Source of the DNA: Bryopsis sp. KO-2023 | Lineage: Eukaryota > Chlorophyta > Ulvophyceae > Bryopsidales > Bryopsidaceae | Assembly (NCBI GenBank): GCA_030272585.1 | Contig: BSYQ01000004.1 | Coordinates: forward strand, 5,766,001-5,830,000 | Length of the DNA stretch: 64,000 bases | Direction of reading: 5' to 3' | Shown: positions 26,021 to 37,440 of the stretch, one piece after another | Layout: each line of letters begins with the position of its first letter | How positions within the stretch are numbered: position 1 is the first letter of the stretch | Translations under genes and position numbers: made by a program | Notes under the pieces: generated by a model | What the model saw: only the letters and a program-made list of their open reading frames with translations | The model's database searches: none | Told to the model about the DNA's origin: nothing

Positions 26021-29000
26021 TCACAACGTGCGGCCTGGGAAAAGAAAACCTGAGTGCTGAGATGGGAGTAGGCTGCATGTATTACCTGGTACTGGGTAAA
26101 GCCAAATGACTTTGAAGACCTCAGGTGTCGGTGAAATCATGGATAACCACCCTCCCCTGTCGGGTGGCAATACGAGCAGCGTCGTTCCTTCTACGCTGTC
26201 ACCGACTGGATCCTCCCAAGTCTGAGCGAGCACTCACTTTTCGTCGTCTATGGGGTTGGATGAAATTTCAATAAGGACTGGCTGATCTCAGCAGGAACTC
26301 AGCAACTTTGGAACTAGGTATGGTCCATTCAGATGCCCATGATTTGTTTGAGCTTTTGTTTTTCTGGGGGGAAGATTTGGCTTTACTGCTGCACATATAA
26401 GGGTAAACACACTGATGCAGTTGTTTCACATCTGTGATTGCAGGAATTTCGTAAAGGTTTCTATTCATAGTTGTGTAAGTTGGTGTTCTGTAGGGGATGA
26501 CAGAGGAGATGCTCGCCATGCTTTTTAGGAGGTCCCCAGGCTTGCAACATTGTGATCTCGAAACAGATAGAAGGGCCAGCAAGTCCAAGGTACGAACCAT
26601 AGACTATGTTTCGTTCACTGCAAAAGACAAGACAAAAAGAGTGAGGCGTATTTTCTTCGTGTGTTGGAGGGGTACCGTTATGTGAATGATTCGACACATG
26701 CGGCTGCCAGAGCAGCAGTCCAATGCCTGAACGAGTAGAATTTCCCCCTCATTTCCACCTCAAGGTGACGTTTACAGAGCCTTGGGGGTCAAGACCACTG
26801 GTTTCAGTCAAATGATCGACCATCTGGGACACAATCAGAGCCTGTTGTTCAGGAAGATATTGATCAGCAAAACCAGGAGTCTCCGAATACCAAATTCAAA
26901 TGGTTACCCTTGTTTGCAAGTATAAGCCTGCACTTAATTGTTGGTCTTGTTGAGGGTATGTTTATTTGGCCAGGGTGAAGGAGGGGGTGCTAAGATATGG
27001 CAGTTTCACGAGGGGGAATGTTTACATCAGAGCCATACAAGTGACAGATCTCCCAGGCCCACTCCACCTGCTCCGTCCGGAAACGTGACAAGACCCATTC
27101 ACTCCAGGTGAGGAATCTTCTTGAGAAAAATTTGTTATATTGTTTTCCAAAAGACGGGGGAGGTGGCATATTGTGGCATGCTAAAAATGTCCGAGCTTCT
27201 CTGTCTTCTCCCTGCTTTGGTAAGATGGTGTGTTTTGAATTCGCTTTTTATGATCTTACCCAGGCCGTCCAATGACAAATTCTGCTGTTTTCTAAAACAC
27301 TCTAGTGCATGTATGGCCTTTTGTTGCTCAACCCCAGCCAAGACCATTAGGTCAACCACAACCCCGATGCTTCGGAGTTGCTTTCCGCATTCCTCAGCCC
27401 TCCTGTCGCCTGTCAAAGATTGAAAAAATTGTTGAAGATATCGGTAAGTTATCCACTCAAAATCGCATATGTACTAAAACTATAATTGGTAATTACCTCT
27501 TTGATAAGTGTTGTATCCGGGCTTTGGGCCTCCCTCGCAAATTAACTTGAGCGGCCGATGCTGTCTCCCCGCGTATTCCCACCCATCGAACCTATCGTAA
27601 CAGGGAGGAGAAAAACCGTGAATGGTGTTCAGAATTTTAACTATCCTTTGTTTAGTTCTGTGGAAATGGTTGCATTGCTCCTTTCGTTGGGTTTGTAATA
27701 AAGTGCACGTCGTGTGTATTGTAAAAAAGCCATCTTCATCATTAATAGATGTACCAAATATGTGCTGCAGCTTGGACAGGGCATGCCTTGTTAGAAAGGA
27801 TACCGAGCGCTGGAAATCCTAAGATTTCTGGTGCCTTGATGTTGTGTTTGCGCTTCTTAGGAGTTGGTGATGTGGTCTGTGCGTCCACTTCTGTTCCAGC
27901 GGACGGAGATGTGCCCACAGTTCCGTGGACATCTGCATCCCCAACAGGAGGTGGGGTTGGTAGCCGTCTTCGACGCCGTCGTGGAATGTATGGTAATGTG
28001 CCAGAATTGTCTTGGAGATCGTTGCTTTTTGAGGGTACCAAGGCTGATGTCCTCATTTCCGCCAAATTCTTGAGAATGCTCTAGCAGTTGGAATAAAAAA
28101 ACTGATGAGAATTGAACTCAAAGACAACAGAGGTTTTCTATGCTGCAGTTGTATGATGTATGTGTTCACCTGTGTAGCGCCTTTGAGGCCATCCATATCA
28201 GCCTTCAAGGAAGCGAAGCCAACAGTGGAGAGAAGCGGATCGTCATGGCATGCAGCAGGTTCGGTTTGTCCACTCAGCTGTTTCGACAAAAAATTTGATT
28301 GACTGCTTTAAAAGGATAACATAGGGGGCTGACCTGGCCAAGCAGCGACATGATTCAAAACTTACTTTTGCTGCAATAATTTGAAACGTGTCGGAGACTC
28401 GTGAGTCGCATGAAGCTTCCACCGCAAGCTTTTCATTGAGGACCGCAACACCAAACTGCAAATTTTGGCAGTCAGAAAAAACGAAGGGGTTTTTTGAGTC
28501 CAAAATTGTCATTTCCTTGCAGAAGTCCAGCACAAGCTGTTCCCATGCTGGGTACAAGGGATTGCGAAAAACTGGGTGTCGCTGGAAGACGGGATGCTTG
28601 CGGAAGCTGGCATGAGTCTTCGGCACAACAAAAGATGGTTTGTTAAGGTATAGGATTCAAGTAACAGTTGTAAAAATGCCTGCAACAAGTTTGCCGGAAA
28701 CAACTCGCATTTTTTTGCAATAACTTCATTGCTTTTAATGGATTTTTGGATAATCTTGATGTGCAAAAAAAATATATATATACATTATCACCTTGTAATG
28801 CGGTGCTGCTTGCAAAAAAACACAAGCTAACTTTGAAACGTACTCGCAGCTGTCCTTAGCCTGGGTATCCCAGGCCATGTCCTTCAATACCAAGGCGGAG
28901 GTGGAGGTCGACTGGAACTTCGAAGAAAAGACGACGCGCTATGTAACAAAGGTAAGATTTAAAAAAAAACAAAATTGAAGGTTGTGTAGGGCAGCCCGAG

Positions 29001-31676
29001 CAAACCATCCCCCACAAGAAAAAATTGATAGTCATCTCTCAGAAAGCGTTGACGGAAACGATTGGCTAGAAAGTTTCCCAAAGTTTCTCCAGAAAATTCC
29101 CAAAAAAATATTTGTCCGTCCACGAACAAACAGCGTGGAGTGGAATTTATAAAAAAACTTGTGAGAATTCGTCTATACCTCCGAAGACGTAATAAATGCT
29201 GATTGAAACGGTTGCAATACATCTGAAAGCAATTCAGCTGGAGGTTGTATGCACGTCCACCACGCCTTGAAATTACAAGGGTCATCCACGCCGGCAATCG
29301 CTGTAAGGACTCTCATGTCCGGCAGGTGGTCATAGGAAAGAGTCATGTCTTCCTGCGACTCTCTCCACTTCCCAAATGTTCTCTTCTCTTCCATTGTTAT
29401 TGTCCTATAATTTAATAAAAAAATTTATTTGTAGGACGATAACAATAAAAGATAAGAGATGATTTGGGAAGTGGATATATGAAAATGTTTAGTCTACTTC
29501 TTATATATATATATATTTATGTTATCATTATTTTTTTTCTACTTCTTATATGTATGTGTATTTTTTTATTTTTTTTAAAAAGGTTGCACTCCGTCTGTTT
29601 TTTTAATATTTGTAATGACCTGAAGGACTATATTTATTTTTCAGGGTAGGGCTCAGAAATTCCCACTGTGGCATTGTGATGCGTGAATTTGTGAAGCTGT
29701 CCAGAAAGTGAATTAAGCAAGGGAGTTGGTCATCACGCATTGGTAAGCTTCGACCCTTCAGCAGTTTGTCTTTCTTACATCAGCCGGTGCGGAAATCACA
29801 TTATAATCTAGCAGTCGAGGGAAATAACGTTGAAAAGATTTCCCTGGCCATCCCTCTCCTTTCGTATTAATAATGGGAATGATCTTTTCGACCTGCAAGT
29901 TCTGAACATATAGGTGTTCAAAGTTTCCTAAGCTTCAGGCATATCTACTGTGTGGATGAATCTCTTCAGGAAAGCAAGGAAATTTTTAAGGATTTTTCTG
30001 TTGGAAAGTCCAGCAGAGGCTCAGGTCAGTTTTCAAGCCGAAAGGCAGAAATACTAGGGTTCCGTTTTTTTTGCTGAAAAAGCCAGCGGGTCAGGGCAGT
30101 TTTCAGGCTGGAAGGCAGAAGTTTTCAGGGATTTTTCTGCTAGAAAACATAGCAGAGAGATAGATCCGTTGCGAAAAGGCATAAATTTCCAGGATTGGGG
30201 GGGGATTCAAGTCTACCAAGCTTACCCACGGTGATGGTTTTTTTTTTAAGAAAAAGATGTTTCTTTTTTCGAAACACTGAAACAAACAAGGCAAGGCCAA
30301 TTCTATTTTCTTTTCTATTTTTTTTTGGCTTGAAATGATGCGCACCCAGTCATGCTCAACTTCATCATTGAATCACTTCTGCCCATGTGTAGTATGTGTA
30401 GGGTTTCTACGAGCCCAACCTCGTTAAGGGCTCGTTTCATCAGCTTGCTCTGCGCTTCGAGTTGCAAGGGCTGGCTGAGGGAGCTAGGAGGAATTCCCCC
30501 GAAGGCCATCGTCTCCTTCGCGCTGGTATTCTCCGTACCGTTTTGTTTTTTCCTCTTCGGATTTAATTGTGTGAAGAAAAAGTCTTTGTGCCTTCAAATG
30601 CATTCAAATGTGTATGTACAATTCAGAGTGTTTCATTACAATTCTGTAATCTTTTTCAACTTGTTTTCAGTGGTACGTACCAAGGTCGATCGATATCTCG
30701 TGGATCGGTCACGGAAGTAGCGACGATATCGAACTGAGGCGGTGATATCTCAAGAACGTCATGGCGGAAGGCAAGTAAGAAAGCTTCGTGAGCAACGCTA
30801 CATTTTAGGACGTCAATGTTGGGAATTTTTCCAAAATATTGCAAGTTTCCATTTTCGTTTTCTTTCCCTCCATTCGCCATCGTGCAATAGATGTCCACAG
30901 CCACCGGGCAACGTAACGATGGGCAATAGTCTCTTGTACTCAACACCATCTTATCACTGTACTTGAAGCGAACAGAATTATCTGCCCTAATTGCACCAGC
31001 CTGGGCATCGAGGTAGAGACACCTGCCAAGTAGAACACAATCGTTTTTTTTCTTTCATTCACTTCCAGAAATTTGTTCTAGAATTCAAGTGACATTTAAC
31101 AATACACAAAAATTGAAGTACTGTGAATCGGGTAGTTTCTGTAGAAAGTAAAAAAATAAAGTACAAAGCGTTTTCTAATCACACGTATAAAAACCAAACA
31201 GCCCTGGCTGTTCGGTTTTTGAACGCGTCTGGAAAAAACCCGATCTACAGTACTTCAATTTTTTTCTTTATAAGTTTAATTTTGCACAACAGATTAATTT
31301 TTGCTGGTTATCTCACGCAGCTTGCAGGCCATTGTGGGCATCAAGATCTCCTCCCCCAACTGTAGACCCCAGTCCCCATAGGTGAGTAACAAGTGATGAA
31401 AATTCAGCCTCTGTCGGTTGGCGGCGAATCGTGCCTCTCCCTTTCTGTGCACTGTTTTTTTTTCGCTCCGCAATAGCTTCCCCATTATTCGTAGTCAACC
31501 ACGATTGCATGCTTGTCAAACTCCTCAATTTTGGTTTTTTCCCGTCGAGGCCCATGATAAGCAGTTGGAACTTGTTTAATTCCGCCAAAGAAGCAACCCA
31601 ACTGGCCAAATTAGCCCGTGATATCTAAAAAAACATGGTTGAATTTTCAGTGAAATGATTTTGTTTGTTTGTTTGT

Positions 31677-31711
<35 letters not shown>

Positions 31712-34411
31712 TCCTTACATGATATGTTTGTGCTTTGTTACGTCGTTGAGGGATCCCAAGCTTCGCCACGCCGCTTTCGCAGCAATTCTTCATCTCTTCA
31801 ACAACCGAGGCGACGTTCCAAACCTAAAAAAAAAAAGGTAACAATTCAGCATAGCAACAAAACATTTTTCTTACCGTTGCGCAAAAAGGATGAAAACAAA
31901 ACGAAATTAATCAAACGATTTCTTATTAAATTAATTGTGAAATTGATTGAGCGAGAAGGCCAAGAGCTCCACAGAGGTGAGGGGGGGAAAATCTTGAATT
32001 AATCCAACAGTTTGTAATAGTTTTTAGTTTTCCTAACTTTTCGGAGACATCCATTGCTTTGCATGCTGTGGAATATGTGGTTTTAGTCAGGCTGGTTTCT
32101 CTTCTTTTTTTTCACTAATAAAGTTTCTTGCAATACTTGCAGGGTGGAGGCAAAGTGTGTGGAATGTTGCGATCACACCCTGATTCTAAAGACAAGGGAG
32201 GCCCAGCCAATCTGTTCAAAAGGTGCTCAAATCTCCCCCCCCCCCCCGAAAAAAATAAAAAAAATAAAAAATAGGGTCTTTGCCCCTCTGAAAAGCAAAG
32301 TAAAACAGGCAGTTCGCAAGTTACTTTTTCAGCGACACCGTTGACTTCTTGGGGTCTTAAATCCAGGGGGTAAACCGGGTAACATTGATAAAATCATCTA
32401 AGCGTTTTTTTTTTTTTTTTACGTTTAAGCTTTCTATTACAAAAAGTATTTTATCAATAACAAGGAAAAAATAGTGTCACACTTTGCGATTTTCTTCTGT
32501 TGCTCTCCCTTTTTTCGTCTCCTTCAAAATTATCTCTAAGAATGCAATAACAGCTTCTTCACTCGCGAATAGGTGTTGGCAGGTCGATTCCCACCCAATA
32601 CTGCTGGACTGAAGATCAGGCCTCGAGGCAAGCCAGCCCTAAAAGGTAAAAAACATAAAAACTTAATTAATAAAAAAATATATTTATTTTTATTCTCACT
32701 TTTGTTTTTTTTTGTGTAACTTCTTGTCGTGGTGTTTCGGGTCTTTGAATTGCGTGATTTTAAACCTTGACAAAGAAAAAAATCAGGTGTGTTTCTGGGT
32801 GATGGGAAAACAAGAAACCGGTATGATTTTTGAGGGCGTTGTGGTACTTAAACGTCCAAACAATTAATTTAAAGATGTGGAAGACAAATGAAACATACAT
32901 TTCCTTGTTATATATATATATATATTTGATATCGAAATTTGGTACACGAGGCAAATAAAGTGTCGAGTGCAGCCCGTTTCATAAAAATATGTTATAGGCT
33001 GACTCAGAAATTCATGTAACAAACTGTTAATGTCAATTGGGAGAGTCCTTTTTTTTTCCGAGAGAAATGTATTGGTGTCCCACTGTGGGTTCCCCCAGGA
33101 CGTGAATTTACACAAGGACTGCAACAGATTGGATGAAAAACTCCCGGGAATATCCACTTGGTACCTTATTGCATAGAAAAAAAAAATGATCGCGATCCCA
33201 TGAAAACCGTCGCCCCCAGAAAAAATTTCTGCCGGCCAACAGCCATGCAGGTCCATGTGTTTTACATATATATACTGATATGTACATACACATAAATATA
33301 TTGGGTGAGTGACCCAGGCAGCAAAGTATCTCGTGCTACTTCGATGGGAAGCGACATTCTTGGTAAGATCGATGGGGCAAGCAAAGTACCATGCAGTGGT
33401 GCGCTCTATATTTTCCAAAACTGTGAACTGGAATAATTTCGCTATTACTTTCTGTTCTTCAAGTCCGATTGTGGGGTTGCTCCAGCTTGTTTTTTTCATA
33501 ACATGCACACTTTTTTGGTATGTATTCTGGCACTCATGTATCCTGTCTTAAATTTAATAGTTTGGGGGTGCAAACTGTAAAATAAATAAAGTGAAGGTAG
33601 ACCACAGTTCAAATTTGGGAGAAGGAAATCTCGCATACCAGAAATTGGCAGATTCTCGGCCAGTATTTTTTATTTGTGTTACAAGTGTCATCTGAATCAT
33701 GGTTGCCCCGCAAGAGGATGGTCGAACGGAATTGCTGCACAAAACGGAGTGTTTTGTCGCTGATGCCGTGTACAGGTGCCCCAAGCCCAAGGAATGACAA
33801 GATGTTGCTGGGAGAAAGCTTTGACATGGTCTGAAAAACATGGAATGCGATGAAATAAAATGTGTTGAGAAAAAAAAGAAAAAGAAAAAGAAAGAAAGAA
33901 AGAAAGAAAGAAGAAAGAAAGAAAGAAAGAAAGAAAGAGAATGTGGAGGGAGAATCTGAAAACGAGATAGGGGGCTGAAAAAATTGGGCATGAGAGAGGA
34001 GATGAAAGAGAAAACAAGGGAGATAAAGTTACATAGGGGGGTAATGAAAAAGGTGCTTGTTTAATTTCTTCCATTTGCTTTAAACATGTGGTGGTCTCTA
34101 GCGAAGGTTTATTCCTGTGATGTGAGTTTTTTTCAACCAGTCCAGCTTGATTTTCAGGCACATTGTAAACTGGAAATCCATATAAAAAATGTGAAACACT
34201 TTGCACACTTTGTGCTTTGAACAAGTCGAATCATCATCCCCACAATAAGGAACAAGAAGAAGAACCTCGAAATTAAAACAGATCTCCTCGCTGGTCCCAA
34301 CATTGGTATGATTATGATCTAAGGAAAATTCACCTCAAAATACTTCCGAGGGAAATGTTGTGAACCTTCCCATTTAGGTGGAATTTGGTGTGTCGGTGCC
34401 TCGACCGCCAT
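26021..34411 (-). CDS. Crypton/Ndc10-like tyrosine recombinase
   Basis: Predicted DNA strand-transfer enzyme. Well-supported exons (- strand) are 34411-34334 (ATG), 34169-34033, 33830-33639, 32638-32483, 31823-31719, 31624-31317, 31022-30681, 30552-30346, 29404-29179, 28938-28792, 28617-28366, 28277-28170, a segment from 28080, 27809-27497 and 27409-27135. From 31823 to 28170 the phases match throughout. The N-terminal helical part precedes a catalytic core with first Arg in AIRADNSVR, KENENGNLQYFG, HxxR in LHMGR, then RTFGKW and catalytic Tyr in MTLSYDHLP. After it come the family's CIQPPAELL, KLACVFLQ and HPVFQRHPVFRNPLYPAW motifs, then RRRRRR and KKRK nuclear-localisation-like clusters. 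These match the NDC10_II/CBF3 type by motif order; no search was run. The 3' end (26021-27135), 32864-33508 and 34170-34333 are not resolved, and a frame change near 27.8 kb may be an intron or decay. Confidence 0.75.
33874..33938. repeat. GAAA microsatellite
   Basis: Runs of GAAA/AAAG inside an intron of the recombinase gene, where they form a pyrimidine tract on the coding strand. An identical copy of the same length lies at 59153-59217. Confidence 0.85.
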
Positions 34412-35039
34412 GGACACGAAATGTGATACCCACCAAGAGCCGCGTGGGGTGTCACTTGCAACTGAGAATCATGTACACTTGGTATTTTCAGTGATTTTTA
34501 TACACAAGCATCAAACAAAAAATTGCTGGAGCCAAAGTCATTTTGTCACGTACAGCTCCACGTTGGTGGAACCACATCAAAGTGTGGAGATGTCGTCTCT
34601 TCCGGCGACGTAGCGTCCAGTGTGGGTCCTACACCAAGCCCAAGCGAGGTTGCTTCCATCGCTTTTGGTCTCGTCAAGGACCTCAAGCCGAACGTGAAGA
34701 TTCGGACTCGGGGCTGATGTTACACATGATGGTTTGATGGACATTGGGAAATTGTGCATTCAATGTACACATTTAAATGCACAACTGAAAATTTCTTGGG
34801 CATTTCAATTTCTGTGTATGACAGCTGGAATTGTATATGTTTGTATACCGGAGACATCCTGGGACGAAATCCTTGACATCGGTGGGTCGTGGCGCCTCCA
34901 CGGTGGTCTGTGCGAAAAGTTAGCCCGAGGGGGTCGCCTGAATCCTCGAACCCCCTTTCTTCCTGATCCACGGGATCCGCCATATCTCCTTCACCAAGGC
35001 AGCTTTTTTCTCCAGAATTTTTCATGCAGCTGCATGGAG
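34412..35039. other. 5' flank of the recombinase gene
   Basis: Probably contains the promoter and possibly upstream exons. A - strand segment within 34577-34759 reads protein-like (RLEVLDETKSDGSNLAWAW), and a + strand frame 34734-35177 is open for 147 codons. Neither has a recognisable family or confirmed splice borders. Confidence 0.35.
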
Positions 35040-37022
35040 GTCCCATCCACATGCCCTCAAAATTTGAGGGGAATCAGATCCCTGATCAGGCCTCCATGGA
35101 GGATTCTGTGCATGCCCCTCCTCCCTAGACTATCTCTTACTCCACCAAAAAACCCACCAAACTTCACAACCTCATAAAAGCCTCAGAAATTATCCAAATG
35201 CCTTGAAACTTTGTGGGCATGTTTTTGAGGTGTTGTCCAAGTGGCATGCAAAATTTTGGAGAAAAAGTCTTTCATTTAAGATCCATCTGATCCGGCTGAT
35301 CAGTCAGCTCTGATCAGGATCCCAATAATCACGTCATACTTTTTTCTTCTTCTCCAAACTTTTGCATGCCACTTCGAAAACACCTCGAACACATGCCCTC
35401 GAAGTTTCAGAGGCATCAGACCACTTATCAGGCCTCCATGGAGGATTCTGCCAGGTGCCTAGAATCCTAGAAAATCCCTTTGGAGCCACCCAACTAAAAT
35501 TCCCCACAGAGGCCTGATAACAGCTCCAATTGACTTGAAACTTGGAGGAAATGTTAAAAACACATATAAAAACATGCTGTAGAAATATTGGGAACAAATT
35601 TCATGATTTAGGATTTTTCGGATCTGACTGATCAGTCAGATTTGATCAGGATCCCAAGAATCATGTTAGTCATGCTTGGTTTCATCCTAAATTTTGACCG
35701 ACTGTTTGAAACACCAAAATCAACAGTCTGTCAAAATTTGAAGTTATTTCATTCAGTTATGGCCCCTACACAAGCCACTGAAGTCACAGTAGTACCTTTA
35801 CTTCCACCTCCTACACCCCCTAAAAATAGGCCTCCACTAAACGGTCTCCGAGAGTACCTAAACATTGTTTGATGAGCTTGAAATTTCAACAACAGTTGGA
35901 TATATTTCCTGGATACACTGTGTCAAAAGTTTGGGATATTACACCCTGTAAATGATGAGTTATTGATGATTTAGTGAGCTCCATTCAAACGGGCTGAGCG
36001 ATCCTTAGAACGATTTTCATCATTTTTACCACATCGTCTCACACATTCCACCCAAACCAGGTTTGGATGTGCTATGATGGATTTGAAACTTTGCATGTGT
36101 GTGATCAACAACATTTTACACATGCTGTCAAAGTTTCAAGTCCATCCATGAATCGATTGAAAAGTTATGAAGGATTGAGAGAGGGAAGTCCTCTATAAAA
36201 ATAGAACTAAATTCCATTATGCTAAACTGCAATGACCTAAATGAGCTCAGATGGATTCGAAATGTTTCATGTGTCTGAAACACAACAATTTCCAACTCCT
36301 GTTCAACTTTCAGATGATTCCATGAATTCAATGAAAAGTTATGAAGGATTTAGTGAGGGAAGTCCTCTATAAAATAGAATTAAATTCCATTATGCTAAAC
36401 TGCAATGACCTAAATGTGCTCAGATGGATCTGAAATTTCTCACATGTTTGAAACACAACACTTTCCAACTCCTGTTCAAATTTTAGACCCATCTAAAAAG
36501 TATGTAATGAGTTATGGGGATTTTTCATTCGTGGATTTTCCTGTTTTCAAGAGGTCATAACATATCACGTAATACATATTTTTTTCTGTCCTTTGGTCAC
36601 AATTGAGATGTTAGTATAGACTTTATCCCTTCAAAGTTTCACAGTCATCCATGCTTTGAGTGATAAGATATAGGGGGCTGAAGTGGACAGATTTCTGTGA
36701 TTTCCCCCCCCCTTAAGGACTTGGATATTTTTTATTATAAATCAAATAGGGGCTACCCCAGAAAAAAGGCCATATCTCAGCCCATACCCCATATTTTTGA
36801 CCCCGGTTTTTTTTGGTGGGAAGATAACATCAATATGCATCTTCCACCAAAATTTCACATGAAAATGTTTAGTCATAGTCGAGTTATATTTAGAATACCG
36901 CTAAAAAACAAGGATTTTCCCCCTTATTTGGGTCTTACGTAATCAGATGGACTTGAAATTTTGCAAGCATGTTGCCTTTAGACATAGAAACATGCTTGCA
37001 AAATTTAAAGTTCATCAGAAAT
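35040..37022. repeat. Decayed ~174-bp satellite monomers
   Basis: Degenerate repeats next to the main array. Two copies beginning GAAAAGTTATGAAGG at 36159 and 36333 are exactly 174 bp apart. Units near 35200, 35550, 35880, 36090, 36260, 36430 and 36950 share a GAAACTT-like box followed by a CAAA-TTT-like box ending near CATCCATG. Where I counted, at 36090 and 36260, the whole block is 66 bp, the same as in the intact monomer. Another pair of repeats, with CCTCCATGGAGG, is spaced about 342 bp apart (35087 and 35429). A near-perfect 26-bp inverted repeat lies at about 36944-37017. Confidence 0.75.
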
Positions 37023-37440
37023 CATCTAAATGAGATCTGATGGGATTTCGTGGGTTGATTTAGAATTGAGGTGAGAGTGTGAGCCACCAAAGAGGTGGAT
37101 GGGAGTGTGATTCAGTTGGTGTGTGGTGGGAGTACTGAGTACAGCACAGGTTAGCTTTGAGTGAGAATTGGGATGGGTTGGTTGAGTGGCCGACGGACGG
37201 CGTGACTTGTGTAGCGTGGAGGAGTTGGGTTGATTGAATTCGCTAAAGGATTGGATTTGATTAGAGGATTGTTGGGAGTTAGTGGAGAAACGGTTGGGAG
37301 GATTCGAACCCCCAAGCCCAGTAACCGTCTTTCTTTGCTTGCTTGCTTGATTGATTGATTGATGGATGGATTGATTTCCCCCCCTTCCCCCCTCCACCAT
37401 CCCTTTTTTTTTTTTTTCCCTCCTTTTCCTCCCCCATCCT
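37023..37440. other. Low-complexity left flank of the satellite array
   Basis: G/T-rich sequence followed by GATT/GGAT and C/T-rich simple repeats. At about 37295-37325 the - strand contains a tRNA T-arm-like hairpin (GGGGGTTCGAATCCTCC), but no complete tRNA can be folded around it. Confidence 0.5.

Noticed and set aside
26497..26685. + strand frame of 62 codons
   Set aside because: It is antisense to coding-like - strand sequence following a good TTTTGCAG acceptor near 26630, so it is treated as a shadow.
28850..29686. + strand two-exon gene with good splice signals (28850-28951, 29645-29686)
   Set aside because: The opposite strand of the same interval holds an in-phase exon (28938-28792) with the recombinase family motif KLACVFLQ, so the + strand reading is a shadow.
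31655..32002. + strand 115-codon frame with a basic PRRRSKPKKKK stretch
   Set aside because: The - strand exon 31823-31719 has better splice sites and joins in phase to the next recombinase exon. The + frame also runs through a long poly-T tract.
37295..37330. tRNA gene on the - strand
   Set aside because: Only a T-arm-like hairpin with GGTTCGAATCC is present. No acceptor stem, D arm or anticodon arm folds around it. It could be a tRNA-derived remnant.
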